From NCBI RefSeq assembly GCF_018919145.1, contig NZ_JAHLQJ010000002.1, positions 345,962 through 409,961 of the forward strand: a stretch of DNA of 64,000 nucleotides, given 5' to 3'. The notes beneath the pieces are model-generated. The model ran no database searches. It was not told the origin of the DNA and worked only from the letters and a program-made list of their open reading frames with translations. This document shows positions 8,819 to 17,293 of the stretch, piece after piece; positions within the stretch are counted from its first letter, which is position 1, and every line of letters starts with the position of its first letter. A program made the position numbers and the translations under genes. This DNA comes from Paenibacillus brevis (lineage in GTDB: Bacteria > Bacillota > Bacilli > Paenibacillales > Paenibacillaceae).

Positions 8819-9921
8819 TTGTGTCGGGATACTACGGCTTCCGCAACAGCGGGGATGAAGCTGTGCTGCAGTCCATTCTGTCCGCCTTGGAAGAGGAAGG
8901 GCGAGCAGCCGGCATTCTGATCAAGCCGGTAGTTTTGTCTATCAACCCGGAATGGACGAGCCGTACGTACGGCGTCAAGGCAGTTCATCGGATGAAACTG
9001 GCCGAGGTAAGGAACGCTATCAAGAACAGCGACGGTTTGATCAGCGGAGGGGGAAGTCTGCTGCAGGACGCAACCGGGCTCGGATCGATTCCGTACTATC
9101 TCGGAATCCTCAAGCTGGCTCAATGGATGGGCAAGCCGACGTTCATTTATGCTCAAGGCATCGGGCCGGTAAACCGCAAGCTGTTCCGCCCGTTCATTGC
9201 CTCAGTGTTCCGCCGCTGTGAGTATATTTCGGTGCGCGACTCGGAGTCGGCTGCTTTGCTTCACAGCATGGGGCTTCCCCGGGACGGAATTCAAGTTGTC
9301 CCGGATCCGGTCATGGGCCTCGCCCTTCCGGAGGGCGAGGCTGCCGGCACCGGCAGCAGCAGTGAGGAGCTGCCGGTGGTGGGCGTCTCGGTCCGCTTCT
9401 GGAATGCGGACCGAGAGGAGCTGGCGAAGCTGGCCGAAGGCCTCGCTTCGCTGTGCCGCCGCTGTGCGGTGCACATCCGTTTTCTGCCATTCCACGTTCC
9501 GGGCGATGACGAAGCGTCGCGCTTCGTTATCGAACGGATGGGGAATGTGGCAGAATTCGGATGCACCGTGAGTACGGCGGCGGAGACGGAGCATCCGTAC
9601 GAGATGCTCCGGGAAGTGAGCCGATGCCGCCTGCTGATCGGCATGAGGCTGCACAGCCTCATTTACGCGGCATCCCAGGAAGTGCCGCTGCTCGGCATCT
9701 CGTATGATCCGAAGATCGATCATTTTCTGAGCCGCCTCGCCAGCGTACCGGTTGGCAGCTCCGCAGAGCTCGACCCGCGGATTGTCGCCTCGCAGGCAGA
9801 GCGTCTGCTCAGCGAAGGTGATGCCTGGCGCAAGAACCAGGCCTCCCGTATTGATGAGCTGAAGCGGGAAGCACGCGAGCCGGCTAAGCGGATCGTCGTG
9901 TTTGTGCGGAGCAGAGAGTAG
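8791..9921 (+). CDS. csaB: Polysaccharide pyruvyl transferase CsaB
   Basis: A 376-residue ketal-pyruvyl transferase that adds pyruvate from phosphoenolpyruvate to ManNAc in the secondary cell-wall polymer, creating the ligand held by SLH domains. The family start (VVSGYYGFRNSGDEAVLQSI), the ISGGGSLLQDATG loop, and the C-terminal GMRLHSLIYAASQEVPLLG followed by SYDPKID are intact. ATG 8791 is preceded by GAAAGGTG (8774-8781); the longer frame from 8761 lacks such a site. It overlaps the DUF5693 gene and is followed 8 bases later by tagA. SLH proteins at 12-29 kb are the expected clients. The 9.3-9.8 kb part is GC-rich compared with its surroundings. Confidence 0.92.
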   Translation: MVSETVKTIVVSGYYGFRNSGDEAVLQSILSALEEEGRAAGILIKPVVLSINPEWTSRTYGVKAVHRMKLAEVRNAIKNSDGLISGGGSLLQDATGLGSIPYYLGILKLAQWMGKPTFIYAQGIGPVNRKLFRPFIASVFRRCEYISVRDSESAALLHSMGLPRDGIQVVPDPVMGLALPEGEAAGTGSSSEELPVVGVSVRFWNADREELAKLAEGLASLCRRCAVHIRFLPFHVPGDDEASRFVIERMGNVAEFGCTVSTAAETEHPYEMLREVSRCRLLIGMRLHSLIYAASQEVPLLGISYDPKIDHFLSRLASVPVGSSAELDPRIVASQAERLLSEGDAWRKNQASRIDELKREAREPAKRIVVFVRSRE

Positions 9922-9929
9922 GAGGCAGG

Positions 9930-10703
9930 ATGAAGATGATGGAGAATACACACGGAAGCGGAGTTCCCACGGTATCTATTTTCGGAATACCCGTCAGCAA
10001 GTGGGGGATGCGCGATACAGTCAACCATTTATGTGAAGCGGTGGAGAGCGGCAAGCCGCACCAAATCATCACGGCTAACCCGATTATGGTTATGGCTGCA
10101 CTGGAGGATCCGGCTTATAACGCCATTATGCGGGAAGCTGAGTTGATCGTTCCGGATGGCACCGGTGTGGTCTGGGCGGCACAAAAGGCTGGTGAACCGA
10201 TTGAAGAACGGGTTCCTGGGATTGAGCTTCTTCATGAGTTAATGAAGCAGGGGCAGCAACGAGGCTGGAAGGTCTACTTGCTGGGTTCCACGAAGGAAGT
10301 GATTCAGGAGACTGCTCTGCGGTTAACGGAGCAATATCCGGGCGTTGCAATTGTGGGAGCTCGTGACGGATACTTCGGGCCGGATCAGGATCAGGAAGTC
10401 ATCGATGGCATCAGAGCCGTCTCGCCGCAGCTTCTATTCGTGGCCCGCGGGGCTGATACGCAGGAACCGTGGATTCACAAATACAAACACTCTCTAGGTG
10501 TGCCGTTGATGATGGGAGTTGGAGGAAGCTTCGATGTGATCTCAGGCAAGACCAAGCGGGCACCGAAGGCCTTCCAAAAGCTTCGGCTTGAATGGCTTTA
10601 CCGTCTGCTTTCCGAACCATCACGACTGCCGAGAATGGCTGCGCTGCCGAAATTCTTCGTGCGGGTACTGCGTGAGGGAGAAAACCTGAAGAAAAGTAGC
10701 TAA
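9930..10703 (+). CDS. tagA: TagA-type N-acetylmannosaminyltransferase (WecG/TagA/CpsF family)
   Basis: A 257-residue GT26 enzyme, expected to transfer ManNAc from UDP-ManNAc to lipid-linked GlcNAc, the second step of linkage-unit or wall-polymer synthesis. The conserved TANPIMVMAAL strand (near 47) and the PDGTGVVWAA segment with the probable catalytic Asp (near 73) are present, as are the YLLGSTKEV motif and the late VGGSFDVISGKTKRAP stretch. GGAGG at 9921-9925 lies 4 bases before ATG 9930; ATG 9936 is an equally good start. With CsaB it would supply and then pyruvylate the ManNAc residue. Confidence 0.9.
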   Translation: MKMMENTHGSGVPTVSIFGIPVSKWGMRDTVNHLCEAVESGKPHQIITANPIMVMAALEDPAYNAIMREAELIVPDGTGVVWAAQKAGEPIEERVPGIELLHELMKQGQQRGWKVYLLGSTKEVIQETALRLTEQYPGVAIVGARDGYFGPDQDQEVIDGIRAVSPQLLFVARGADTQEPWIHKYKHSLGVPLMMGVGGSFDVISGKTKRAPKAFQKLRLEWLYRLLSEPSRLPRMAALPKFFVRVLREGENLKKSS

Positions 10704-10752
10704 TTCAATGGATTTTGCTGCAAAATGGCCTAATATTGCTCAAATACGAAGG

Positions 10753-10781
10753 TTGGTCTTTCTCCTGAAACGGAGTATAAT
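10753..10781 (+). promoter_or_regulatory. SigA-type promoter for tagO
   Basis: TTGGTC (10753-10758), a 17-base spacer and a perfect TATAAT (10776-10781) stand 36 bases before the chosen tagO start. The -35 is only half matched; the -10 and spacing are ideal. Confidence 0.6.
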
Positions 10782-10816
10782 TCATTCCGGCAGAATAAAT
10801 GGGGGTTGAACTACGC

Positions 10817-11938
10817 ATGTGGATGATTTATACCATCGGATTTGTAGTCTCACTGGGACTTGCTTTGGGACTGACACCGTTGGTCAAGCGATTTGCTCAT
10901 AAGGTTGGCGCGGTCGATGTGCCGAACGCCCGTAAAGTGCATACAACAATCATGCCGAGACTCGGCGGATTAGCGATATTTATGGCTTTTATGGTTACTT
11001 TCTTTCTGGTGATTCCATTCTTACCTATCGATCTTACTGCCAGAGAATTGAACTTCATCAAGGCGTTTCTTGTGGGAGGAACCATTACGATTCTTCTTGG
11101 TGCTCTCGATGATCGCTTCGATCTTCCGGCCAAGCTGAAGTTTGTAGTTCAGATTGCCACGGCTTGTGTGGTTGTCTTCGGCTTCGATATTAAGCTGGAA
11201 TTCGCCAATATTCCGTTCCACACCTATGCTTCGGTCGAGAGCTGGGTTGCAATCCCGTTCACGATTCTCTGGATCGTCGGGGTTACAAATGCCATTAACC
11301 TGATTGACGGATTGGATGGCTTGGCTGCGGGGGTATCCGCAATTGCCATCGGCACCATTGCCGTTATGGCGTTTTTGATGGGCAATGTAATTGTTGTACT
11401 GATCAGCTTGCTGTTGCTGGGCAGTATTATTGGCTTTCTGTACTTTAATTTTCATCCGGCTAAAATTTTTATGGGCGATTCCGGTGCCCTGTTCCTTGGA
11501 TTCAGCCTGGCACTGCTGTCATTGCTCGGGTTCAAGCAGGTTGCAATCGTATCCTTCCTGACACCGCTCATTCTGATCGGAGTACCGCTCTCGGACACGA
11601 TGTTCGCAATCGTGCGCCGCTGGATGCAGAAGAAGCCGATCTTTTCGCCGGATAAGGGCCATCTGCATCACTGCCTGCGCGAGCTGGGCTTCAGCCATCG
11701 GCAGACTGTACTGATCATTTATGCTATTGCTGCATTCTTTGGCATTCTGGCCGTCATTCAATCATCGGCAGCCATGTATAACGCCAACTGGGTTACCTTC
11801 GTCGTCATCTGCGTCATGGTCTTCTTCCTGCAGATCGGCGCCGAGGTCATCGGCCTGATCGGCAAGACCAAGCGGCCGCTGCTCGATTTCTTCGCACGCC
11901 TGCGCATGAAGGCCGGCGCGGAGCGCGGCTCGAAGTAA
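10817..11938 (+). CDS. tagO: Undecaprenyl-phosphate GlcNAc-1-phosphate transferase (TagO/WecA type, MraY family)
   Basis: A 373-residue polytopic membrane enzyme that starts wall-polymer synthesis by moving GlcNAc-1-P from UDP-GlcNAc to undecaprenyl phosphate. The family motifs occur in order: the PNARKVH loop, GALDDRFDL with the Asp pair (near 95), NAINLIDGLDGLAAG (near 155), KIFMGDSGALFLGF (near 215), and HLHHCLRELGFSHRQT (near 285). About ten hydrophobic helices are visible. ATG 10817 is 8 bases after GGGGGTTG; the in-frame ATG at 10799 precedes that site and is rejected. It follows tagA but has its own promoter-like sequence and a strong terminator, so it is probably a separate unit. Confidence 0.93.
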   Translation: MWMIYTIGFVVSLGLALGLTPLVKRFAHKVGAVDVPNARKVHTTIMPRLGGLAIFMAFMVTFFLVIPFLPIDLTARELNFIKAFLVGGTITILLGALDDRFDLPAKLKFVVQIATACVVVFGFDIKLEFANIPFHTYASVESWVAIPFTILWIVGVTNAINLIDGLDGLAAGVSAIAIGTIAVMAFLMGNVIVVLISLLLLGSIIGFLYFNFHPAKIFMGDSGALFLGFSLALLSLLGFKQVAIVSFLTPLILIGVPLSDTMFAIVRRWMQKKPIFSPDKGHLHHCLRELGFSHRQTVLIIYAIAAFFGILAVIQSSAAMYNANWVTFVVICVMVFFLQIGAEVIGLIGKTKRPLLDFFARLRMKAGAERGSK

Positions 11939-11964
11939 ATGGAATTATAAGTTCATTTTATAGA

Positions 11965-11998
11965 AGTCCCGAGCACATTGCGTGCTGGGGACTTTTTT
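11965..11998 (+). terminator. Terminator after tagO
   Basis: AGTCCC plus GAGCAC (11965-11976) pairs with GTGCT plus GGGGACT (up to 11993), with one G-T wobble and small loop, followed by T6. Confidence 0.9.
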
Positions 11999-12180
11999 GT
12001 GATTAAACCACCTTATTAGGGTTTTTATGTAAAAAAGATATAATATTTTTCAATTGAATTTTGTCGGTTTTCTAAATTTCGGACTACCCTTTTCCGATAA
12101 CAACACTATACGACTTTTTGGACGGTTTCCTGTACTAGGGAACTACACTAAACAATCCAATACAAAGGAGAGAATCATTC

Positions 12181-15100
12181 ATGCAACGTTTCAAGAAGCC
12201 GTTCATATGGCTTGCACTTATTTCACTGGTTCTGACACTTGTTCCTCCCGGCCTTTCTCCAAAGGCAAGTGCAGCAAACGGAACAACTTATTTTAGCCCG
12301 GATATTATGGGGATACGTGACACTGCTAACCTGGATGTCTCGACTCTAGCTAAACCTGGTGACGCTTTGCGCAAAGTAGTTTACTTAACTAATAGTGCTA
12401 ATCTCAGCATTAGCGGAAGCTACTCCAAGGTGTCAGGAGATTCCTTGAAGGCGCAGGTTGATTTGCTTATATATGATGGGAGTAAATGGACCGAAGATAA
12501 ACTTCATTCCGCTCCTGGTACAGTACAAAAGGACCCATCAGATCCGAATCGCTTTCTTGCCAATAATTTGACGCTTTTTCCGGGATTGAATCGAATCACC
12601 TTTTCAGGGAAGTTTGGCAATGCAGAAGGCTCCGAATCCTTTTATGTCCTCTATGATAAAGTTCCATATGTGACCAAGCTGGTTGTTTCCGGGACAGGCC
12701 TGCTCACGGATATCAATTTAAATGAAGGTTCGAGGGTTGTCGTTAAGAACTCCCGTGTCTCCTTGATGGGGGAAGTCTATAATACGACGAAGGCGACTGT
12801 TTCGGTTAACGGCGGAACTGAGCTTAACACAAATGTGTACAACAATCAGCTGGCCACACCGCCATTAACGCTGACTCCCGGACTTAACAAGGTGAAAATT
12901 ACATTCTCAAATTCAACAGACTCTGTTGAAGTCCTGCGCGACATTTACTATTTTACAGATCAAAATCCGTTTATTGGATTGTATGTCCTTGATGATACTG
13001 TAAAGGAATATGATATTTTGAATAATGTCCCTTCGGTGAAGGATAATGGACAGACAACAGCTGGGATGGTTGGCCAGTTTTTGGTTCCGTATACTTCGGA
13101 TCCATTTTCATTAAGTAACTTAGAGATTTCTGTTGATGGTACACCCGTAACTTTCACATCGCTAGCACCGAACTTATATAATACATCCGGTGCCTTTACG
13201 ATGACGAACTCTACGGAGGAGGTTGTAATTGAGGATGGAACCGGTCCGGCATACCGATTGATTACAGCGAGACTAAGTCCCTACACGCTGTCGATAGACC
13301 CCGCTACTGCTGTTACAGCTAAAGAGCAGATGCCGACGATCAAAGTGACCTACACTTATCCTAATGCAGCTACAGCTCCTTACGAGGCTAGTTTACAAAA
13401 GAAATTCTTGCTGAGTAATAATGTAACAATCACAGCCATGAAGCTTTTGCCTGACTATGTAAGTACAAATAATGGGGATATAACTAACGTAAGTCAGGTT
13501 AATCTAAGTGGTTCTCAGGTCAGCAGTAATGAGTTTTATATCCTGGTAGAGACTAACAGCGCCCCAGCGTCATGGGATAGTCTGAAGGGGACGTATATGC
13601 CGCTGGCCAGTGCTAATGTGGTCATATCTACACCAGCAGTCCAGGCAACGAAGAAAAATAGTGCTGGTAATAGTGTGCCTGTTTCCAACACGTATATTTA
13701 CAAGATCAGCAATTTCGCAAATGGTCAACAAAGTGTTCAATTCAAGTTTGATAATTCTGGAGCGTATACTGCGCAAATTTCATATGCATCGAAGAGCTAT
13801 ATTAATGTAGATAATTTAGTTGATGGACAAACCTATCCTTATAATTCAGCAAATCAAACGGTACAGGCGTTTCCGATTACGGGCCAATATATCGGATTTC
13901 CGAATATCGAAAATGCCCAGTACTTTGTGAACGGGATAGATGGTTCTACTCTTGATTCTACCCAGGGGGCATCGACTGATCTAGGAGTTACTGCTACAGA
14001 TACAGATTTTAAATTGAGCCTGAATATCTCTACTAACGGTCCGTTAGTTACAGGGGAGAACAGAATCGAGTTTAGAGGAGTCTCTCTTGATGCTGCCGGT
14101 AACCGCCAAGTCGTGAGCAAGGTTATCCGGTTCTACATTATTGACGAGAATGTAGCTACGATTACCGAGTTCAAGCCTGCAAAGGTTCCTGCCACAGGGC
14201 AATCCCGGGTGGTATTTCCCACTTGGACGGATTTTAATACGAATCCAAGATCAACAGTAACTGAAGAGACTATTCGAAAGATTCTTGAGTTGCCGACAGA
14301 ATTTACTTATAGTGATGAGAAATATACGACAAGTGAACAAGATTATGACTTGACAATTAGAGGTAGCGGCGCAAAGATTGTCAATCTGTATCAAGGTTCT
14401 ACTAATTTACTCACAGTAAATATTCCTAGGGTTGGTGATGCTCCGCTAGAGGGGCTTAAGCAATCCGGTTCTGCGTCAGAACCGATTTATTATGATGTAA
14501 TCGGGAATGAAAATGACTTTATCATTCGGGTGCGAGCTTTCAAATTCGATGCTCCGGGAACCCATGTTTATAACCTGGAAATGATCAATAATACTGGCGC
14601 TCGCACAAATCAACGCCTTGAAATCACAAGAGAGGTTGCACCGTATCGCCTTCTCGCACCACAGCCAACGGTTGGCGGGGATTACATCGTCAATAAAAAC
14701 TTCATTCGTTTTGATATTGAAGCGGAAGGTGCTACAAAGGTTATCATCGGCAAAGAGGAAGCAATCCGCCGTACCGAGCCGGATAAGAGCAACCGCTTTA
14801 CACTGGATTATGTGGGCCTTAAACCGGATAAGAGTAATAAAATCAAAATTCAGATTGTTCGTGGAGATACAACGTTGTCTGATGAGATAAATGTATATTA
14901 TACAGGCACTGTCACCATAGACTCTCAATTTATGGCTGAAAAGCCTGCAACGAAATACAGCGTGTTCAACAAGAAAGTTGAACTTTCGTTCCCTAAAGGT
15001 ACTGTAATGCAATCGGCTGCTATGAATAATGACCGGATCACGAAGTTTTATCCTGACACCAAGCTGTTGTTTGGTATTGCAGATCCGAAGGATGGCGTTG

Positions 15101-16206
15101 TGGAACGTCGTAACGATTATGGTGTGCTGATTGGCAATAACTCCGATATCAACAATGGGTATCACATTCCTGCGATTTATCCGAGCCGGTTCGCCTCTAA
15201 AGATGATACGTATAATTTCATCCGTGTGTCTGATATTTACTGGATCAGTGGCGGCCTAGGGGAATTGGGGAATAAAGGAGATATAGCAGGGTACAAGCCT
15301 GCTACGAACGGCATCGCGCCTTATTCAACAGAAGGGATCTTCACTGCTTTTGAAAAAGAACGTGAAGTTGTTCCTTCGCAACGCGGTAGCTTGAAATTAT
15401 CCTATGACTCAAATGTAGTTGATGAGGCGGGTTCGCTTGTCACTGTATTCCGATTTGTTGATGAAGGTGGATATGGAAGATGGGAACCTGTCGCTGGTGA
15501 AATAGATACGAAATCCCATACGATTACTGTTCCATTTGATAAGTTTGGGTATTATACGGTAATGAAGCTAAGCAGAAGTTATACAGATATTACGAATCAT
15601 CCTTGGGCTCGAAATCTTCTCAATGGACTCTATTCCAAGGGAATCATGCAGCCGCTACGTGCAGATGCATTTGGTGCTGATGATCAGACGACTCGCGGTG
15701 AATTTGCCACTTTACTCGTCAAGGGCCTGAGCATTCCGATTAACGCAGATGAGAGTCAGCAGACCTTCTTTGATGTTCAGTTTGAAACGAAGACTGCTAC
15801 ATGGGATTTTGAACACCTTGAGACTGCTGCCAGAGCAGGAATTATTACAGGCCGCTCTGAAGGCTTCTTCTATCCGAATATGCCGATTACTAGAGAAGAA
15901 GCAGCGGTGATGATTGCTCGGGCGATGAAATCGTCGTTGAAGCTTCCGGTAAATGATCAGAAGCTGAAGGATAGCCTGGCGAAGTCATTCTTGGATTCTG
16001 GAAAGATGGATTACTATGCGCTTCCGGCAATTTCCGCTGTGACAAAAGCGAAAATTATGTCTGGCAGTGCGGTAACTCTTCCAGGGGCCAAGAAAGCTTC
16101 CTATAATTTCAATCCGGATAGTAATATGACTAGAGCAGAAGCAGCAAAAATTACAATAGAACTTTTAAAGAAGACGACAAGCATATTCCCTAAAAACTTC
16201 AGTTAA
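12181..16206 (+). CDS. Large S-layer-type protein with three C-terminal SLH domains
   Basis: A 1341-residue exported envelope protein. A signal peptide covers residues 1-32 (KKPF, hydrophobic core, ASA-A). About 1100 residues of beta-rich sequence follow, with several VRV/NGxxV-type Ig-like segments but no family I can name. Three SLH domains lie at about 1135-1335, carrying TTRGE, ITREE and MTRAE, variants of the TRAE motif that binds pyruvylated ManNAc. ATG 12181 has AAAGGAGAG at 12163-12171. A TATAAT at 12039-12044 has no clear -35. The csaB-tagA-tagO cluster just upstream makes the presumed ligand. The base use is ordinary, unlike the S-layer gene at 17.3 kb, so this is probably a lower-abundance surface protein. 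Confidence 0.88.
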   Translation: MQRFKKPFIWLALISLVLTLVPPGLSPKASAANGTTYFSPDIMGIRDTANLDVSTLAKPGDALRKVVYLTNSANLSISGSYSKVSGDSLKAQVDLLIYDGSKWTEDKLHSAPGTVQKDPSDPNRFLANNLTLFPGLNRITFSGKFGNAEGSESFYVLYDKVPYVTKLVVSGTGLLTDINLNEGSRVVVKNSRVSLMGEVYNTTKATVSVNGGTELNTNVYNNQLATPPLTLTPGLNKVKITFSNSTDSVEVLRDIYYFTDQNPFIGLYVLDDTVKEYDILNNVPSVKDNGQTTAGMVGQFLVPYTSDPFSLSNLEISVDGTPVTFTSLAPNLYNTSGAFTMTNSTEEVVIEDGTGPAYRLITARLSPYTLSIDPATAVTAKEQMPTIKVTYTYPNAATAPYEASLQKKFLLSNNVTITAMKLLPDYVSTNNGDITNVSQVNLSGSQVSSNEFYILVETNSAPASWDSLKGTYMPLASANVVISTPAVQATKKNSAGNSVPVSNTYIYKISNFANGQQSVQFKFDNSGAYTAQISYASKSYINVDNLVDGQTYPYNSANQTVQAFPITGQYIGFPNIENAQYFVNGIDGSTLDSTQGASTDLGVTATDTDFKLSLNISTNGPLVTGENRIEFRGVSLDAAGNRQVVSKVIRFYIIDENVATITEFKPAKVPATGQSRVVFPTWTDFNTNPRSTVTEETIRKILELPTEFTYSDEKYTTSEQDYDLTIRGSGAKIVNLYQGSTNLLTVNIPRVGDAPLEGLKQSGSASEPIYYDVIGNENDFIIRVRAFKFDAPGTHVYNLEMINNTGARTNQRLEITREVAPYRLLAPQPTVGGDYIVNKNFIRFDIEAEGATKVIIGKEEAIRRTEPDKSNRFTLDYVGLKPDKSNKIKIQIVRGDTTLSDEINVYYTGTVTIDSQFMAEKPATKYSVFNKKVELSFPKGTVMQSAAMNNDRITKFYPDTKLLFGIADPKDGVVERRNDYGVLIGNNSDINNGYHIPAIYPSRFASKDDTYNFIRVSDIYWISGGLGELGNKGDIAGYKPATNGIAPYSTEGIFTAFEKEREVVPSQRGSLKLSYDSNVVDEAGSLVTVFRFVDEGGYGRWEPVAGEIDTKSHTITVPFDKFGYYTVMKLSRSYTDITNHPWARNLLNGLYSKGIMQPLRADAFGADDQTTRGEFATLLVKGLSIPINADESQQTFFDVQFETKTATWDFEHLETAARAGIITGRSEGFFYPNMPITREEAAVMIARAMKSSLKLPVNDQKLKDSLAKSFLDSGKMDYYALPAISAVTKAKIMSGSAVTLPGAKKASYNFNPDSNMTRAEAAKITIELLKKTTSIFPKNFS

Positions 16207-16225
16207 TTTAGAAGGGATTAAGATG

Positions 16226-16270
16226 AAGCTCCCCTTGTCCATGTATCATTAGGCAAGGGGAGCTTTCTTT
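16226..16270 (+). terminator. Terminator after the 1341-aa SLH gene
   Basis: A perfect 12-bp stem, AAGCTCCCCTTG (16226-16237) with CAAGGGGAGCTT (16254-16265), a 16-base loop and a TCTTTTCC tract. Confidence 0.9.
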
Positions 16271-16356
16271 TCCAATTACATCTTTTTGTATTTTTCCTCA
16301 CTTTAGGATACAATAGCAAAGTGATAGACATTTTCGCAAAGGGTGAAATGATACAG

Positions 16357-16698
16357 ATGAAACCGATTTTATCTAAACCGCAGCTGGGATACTCGAAAGC
16401 CAAGAAAAAGTTTGAGGATAAATCCAAGGTGCTGGAGAAGCGGATCGAAGAAACCGCCAAGCTTCAGGAAGTCACTCAGGAAGTAATGGAAGGGTTAGTC
16501 ATTGAGACAGGTTTCCATGATGCATTTAACGATTTGCGTACAGCGGAAGATGAGTTAATTGAATGGTCCCACAACACGATGAAGCATGAGAAGACTTATA
16601 AGGACAACAAACAAGCAATTGACGACATGTACGTTAAGCTGGAGAGCGATCCGCAGATGCGGGCACGGATTATCCAGCTTGCGATGAGAGTGAGATAG
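16357..16698 (+). CDS. Small charged, helical protein of unknown function
   Basis: I do not recognise this 113-residue protein. It lacks a signal peptide or membrane segment, is rich in Lys and Glu, and looks almost wholly helical, with a likely coiled coil at residues 12-45 (KAKKKFEDKSKVLEKRIEE and onward). The start ATG 16357 is chosen because AAAGGGTG (16338-16345) is 11 bases upstream; GTG 16321 and ATG 16348 are in frame but badly placed for that site. It is a single-gene unit enclosed by two strong terminators, between two S-layer genes; nothing in the sequence ties it to them. Confidence 0.6.
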   Translation: MKPILSKPQLGYSKAKKKFEDKSKVLEKRIEETAKLQEVTQEVMEGLVIETGFHDAFNDLRTAEDELIEWSHNTMKHEKTYKDNKQAIDDMYVKLESDPQMRARIIQLAMRVR

Positions 16699-16726
16699 AA
16701 CGGAGAATATCCGCTCCATATAATTT

Positions 16727-16760
16727 TAAATAAGACGTCCAATTTTGGACGTCTTATTTA
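16727..16760 (+). terminator. Terminator-type 16-bp perfect palindrome
   Basis: TAAATAAGACGTCCAA (16727-16742) and its exact complement (16745-16760) flank a 2-base loop. A/T ends on both arms give U-tracts in either direction, so it can end transcription on both strands. It lies 28 bases after the small helical-protein gene. Confidence 0.85.
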
Positions 16761-16809
16761 CGTTTGAGAATCATAAATTATGGGTATTGGTTATGGAAAA
16801 TGTTACTTA

Positions 16810-16838
16810 GTGACTGTAATTTTCAGGGATGTTATACT
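16810..16838 (+). promoter_or_regulatory. Possible distal promoter for the S-layer gene
   Basis: GTGACT (16810-16815), a 17-base spacer and TATACT (16833-16838). It lies about 460 bases before the mature-start ATG of the S-layer gene. Multiple promoters with long leaders are common for S-layer genes; this one is only a pattern match. Confidence 0.4.
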
Positions 16839-16990
16839 AATTTCCGTCAGGCGGTATAAGATGCAAAAAGATGAAAAAGCGGCTAACCTTGCCAAAGGTA
16901 ACAATCTTGCAATTTTTTTTAAAACGGCCGCAACTTTTTGGAACTACCTGCGTTTAAGATATAGAACGTAAACAAGAACAATGATAATAA

Positions 16991-17065
16991 TGCCGTGATT
17001 AGACATTCCAGTATGTTCCTCGTAGGGAATCTTGTCTATCTATTAGAAAAATTAGCTTTACGGCA
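16991..17065. repeat. Nested inverted repeat at the S-layer promoter
   Basis: TGCCGT (16991-16996) pairs with ACGGCA (17060-17065). Inside, TAGACATTCC (17000-17009) pairs with GGAAT-CT-TGTCTA (17026-17038). The outer right arm overlaps the -35 of the promoter at 17057, so folding or a bound protein could affect initiation. No T-run follows, so it is not a terminator. Confidence 0.5.
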
Positions 17066-17085
17066 CTATCGACTCATTGTATAAT
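17057..17085 (+). promoter_or_regulatory. Main SigA-type promoter of the S-layer gene
   Basis: TTTACG (17057-17062), a 17-base spacer and perfect TATAAT (17080-17085). It would give a leader of about 200 bases containing a TCTGCGG/CCGCAGA hairpin (17152-17170) and the tandem start region. Confidence 0.65.
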
Positions 17086-17200
17086 GTTTAGGTAGGATTA
17101 GGAAACTAGTCTATTTCTACGTTCTATGTGGTGTGGAAATGTTTACAAGTTTCTGCGGCTTGCCCGCAGACCTAATTTATAGGAAACCTGCTCAGGCTCT

Positions 17201-17293
17201 GGAAAGGGGGTGCAATGGCTAATGAGTAACACGAGCTATTCATTTAAAGAAAATTCTCATGTGATAGTTAATCAAGGAGGAGAAAAAAAGGTT
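17201..17293 (+). promoter_or_regulatory. S-layer leader with tandem in-frame starts and a 4-codon upstream ORF
   Basis: GGAAAGGGGG (17201-17210) is a strong ribosome site. It serves either ATG 17222, which is in frame with the S-layer gene and adds 24 residues before the signal peptide, or ATG 17215, which opens a 4-codon frame (M-A-N-E, stop at 17227-17229). GTG 17210 is also in frame. A second ribosome site, AAGGAGGAG (17274-17282), serves ATG 17294. The layout recalls the tandem translation starts described for Brevibacillus cell-wall protein genes. Confidence 0.6.

Noticed and set aside
14476..15165. 229-codon - strand frame inside the 1341-aa SLH gene
   Set aside because: No start signal or family pattern; it mirrors codon use of the real gene.
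16780..16971. 63-codon frame upstream of the S-layer gene
   Set aside because: It has no proper ribosome site at 16780 or at the inner ATG 16861, and covers the promoter region; it is more likely leader or regulatory DNA.
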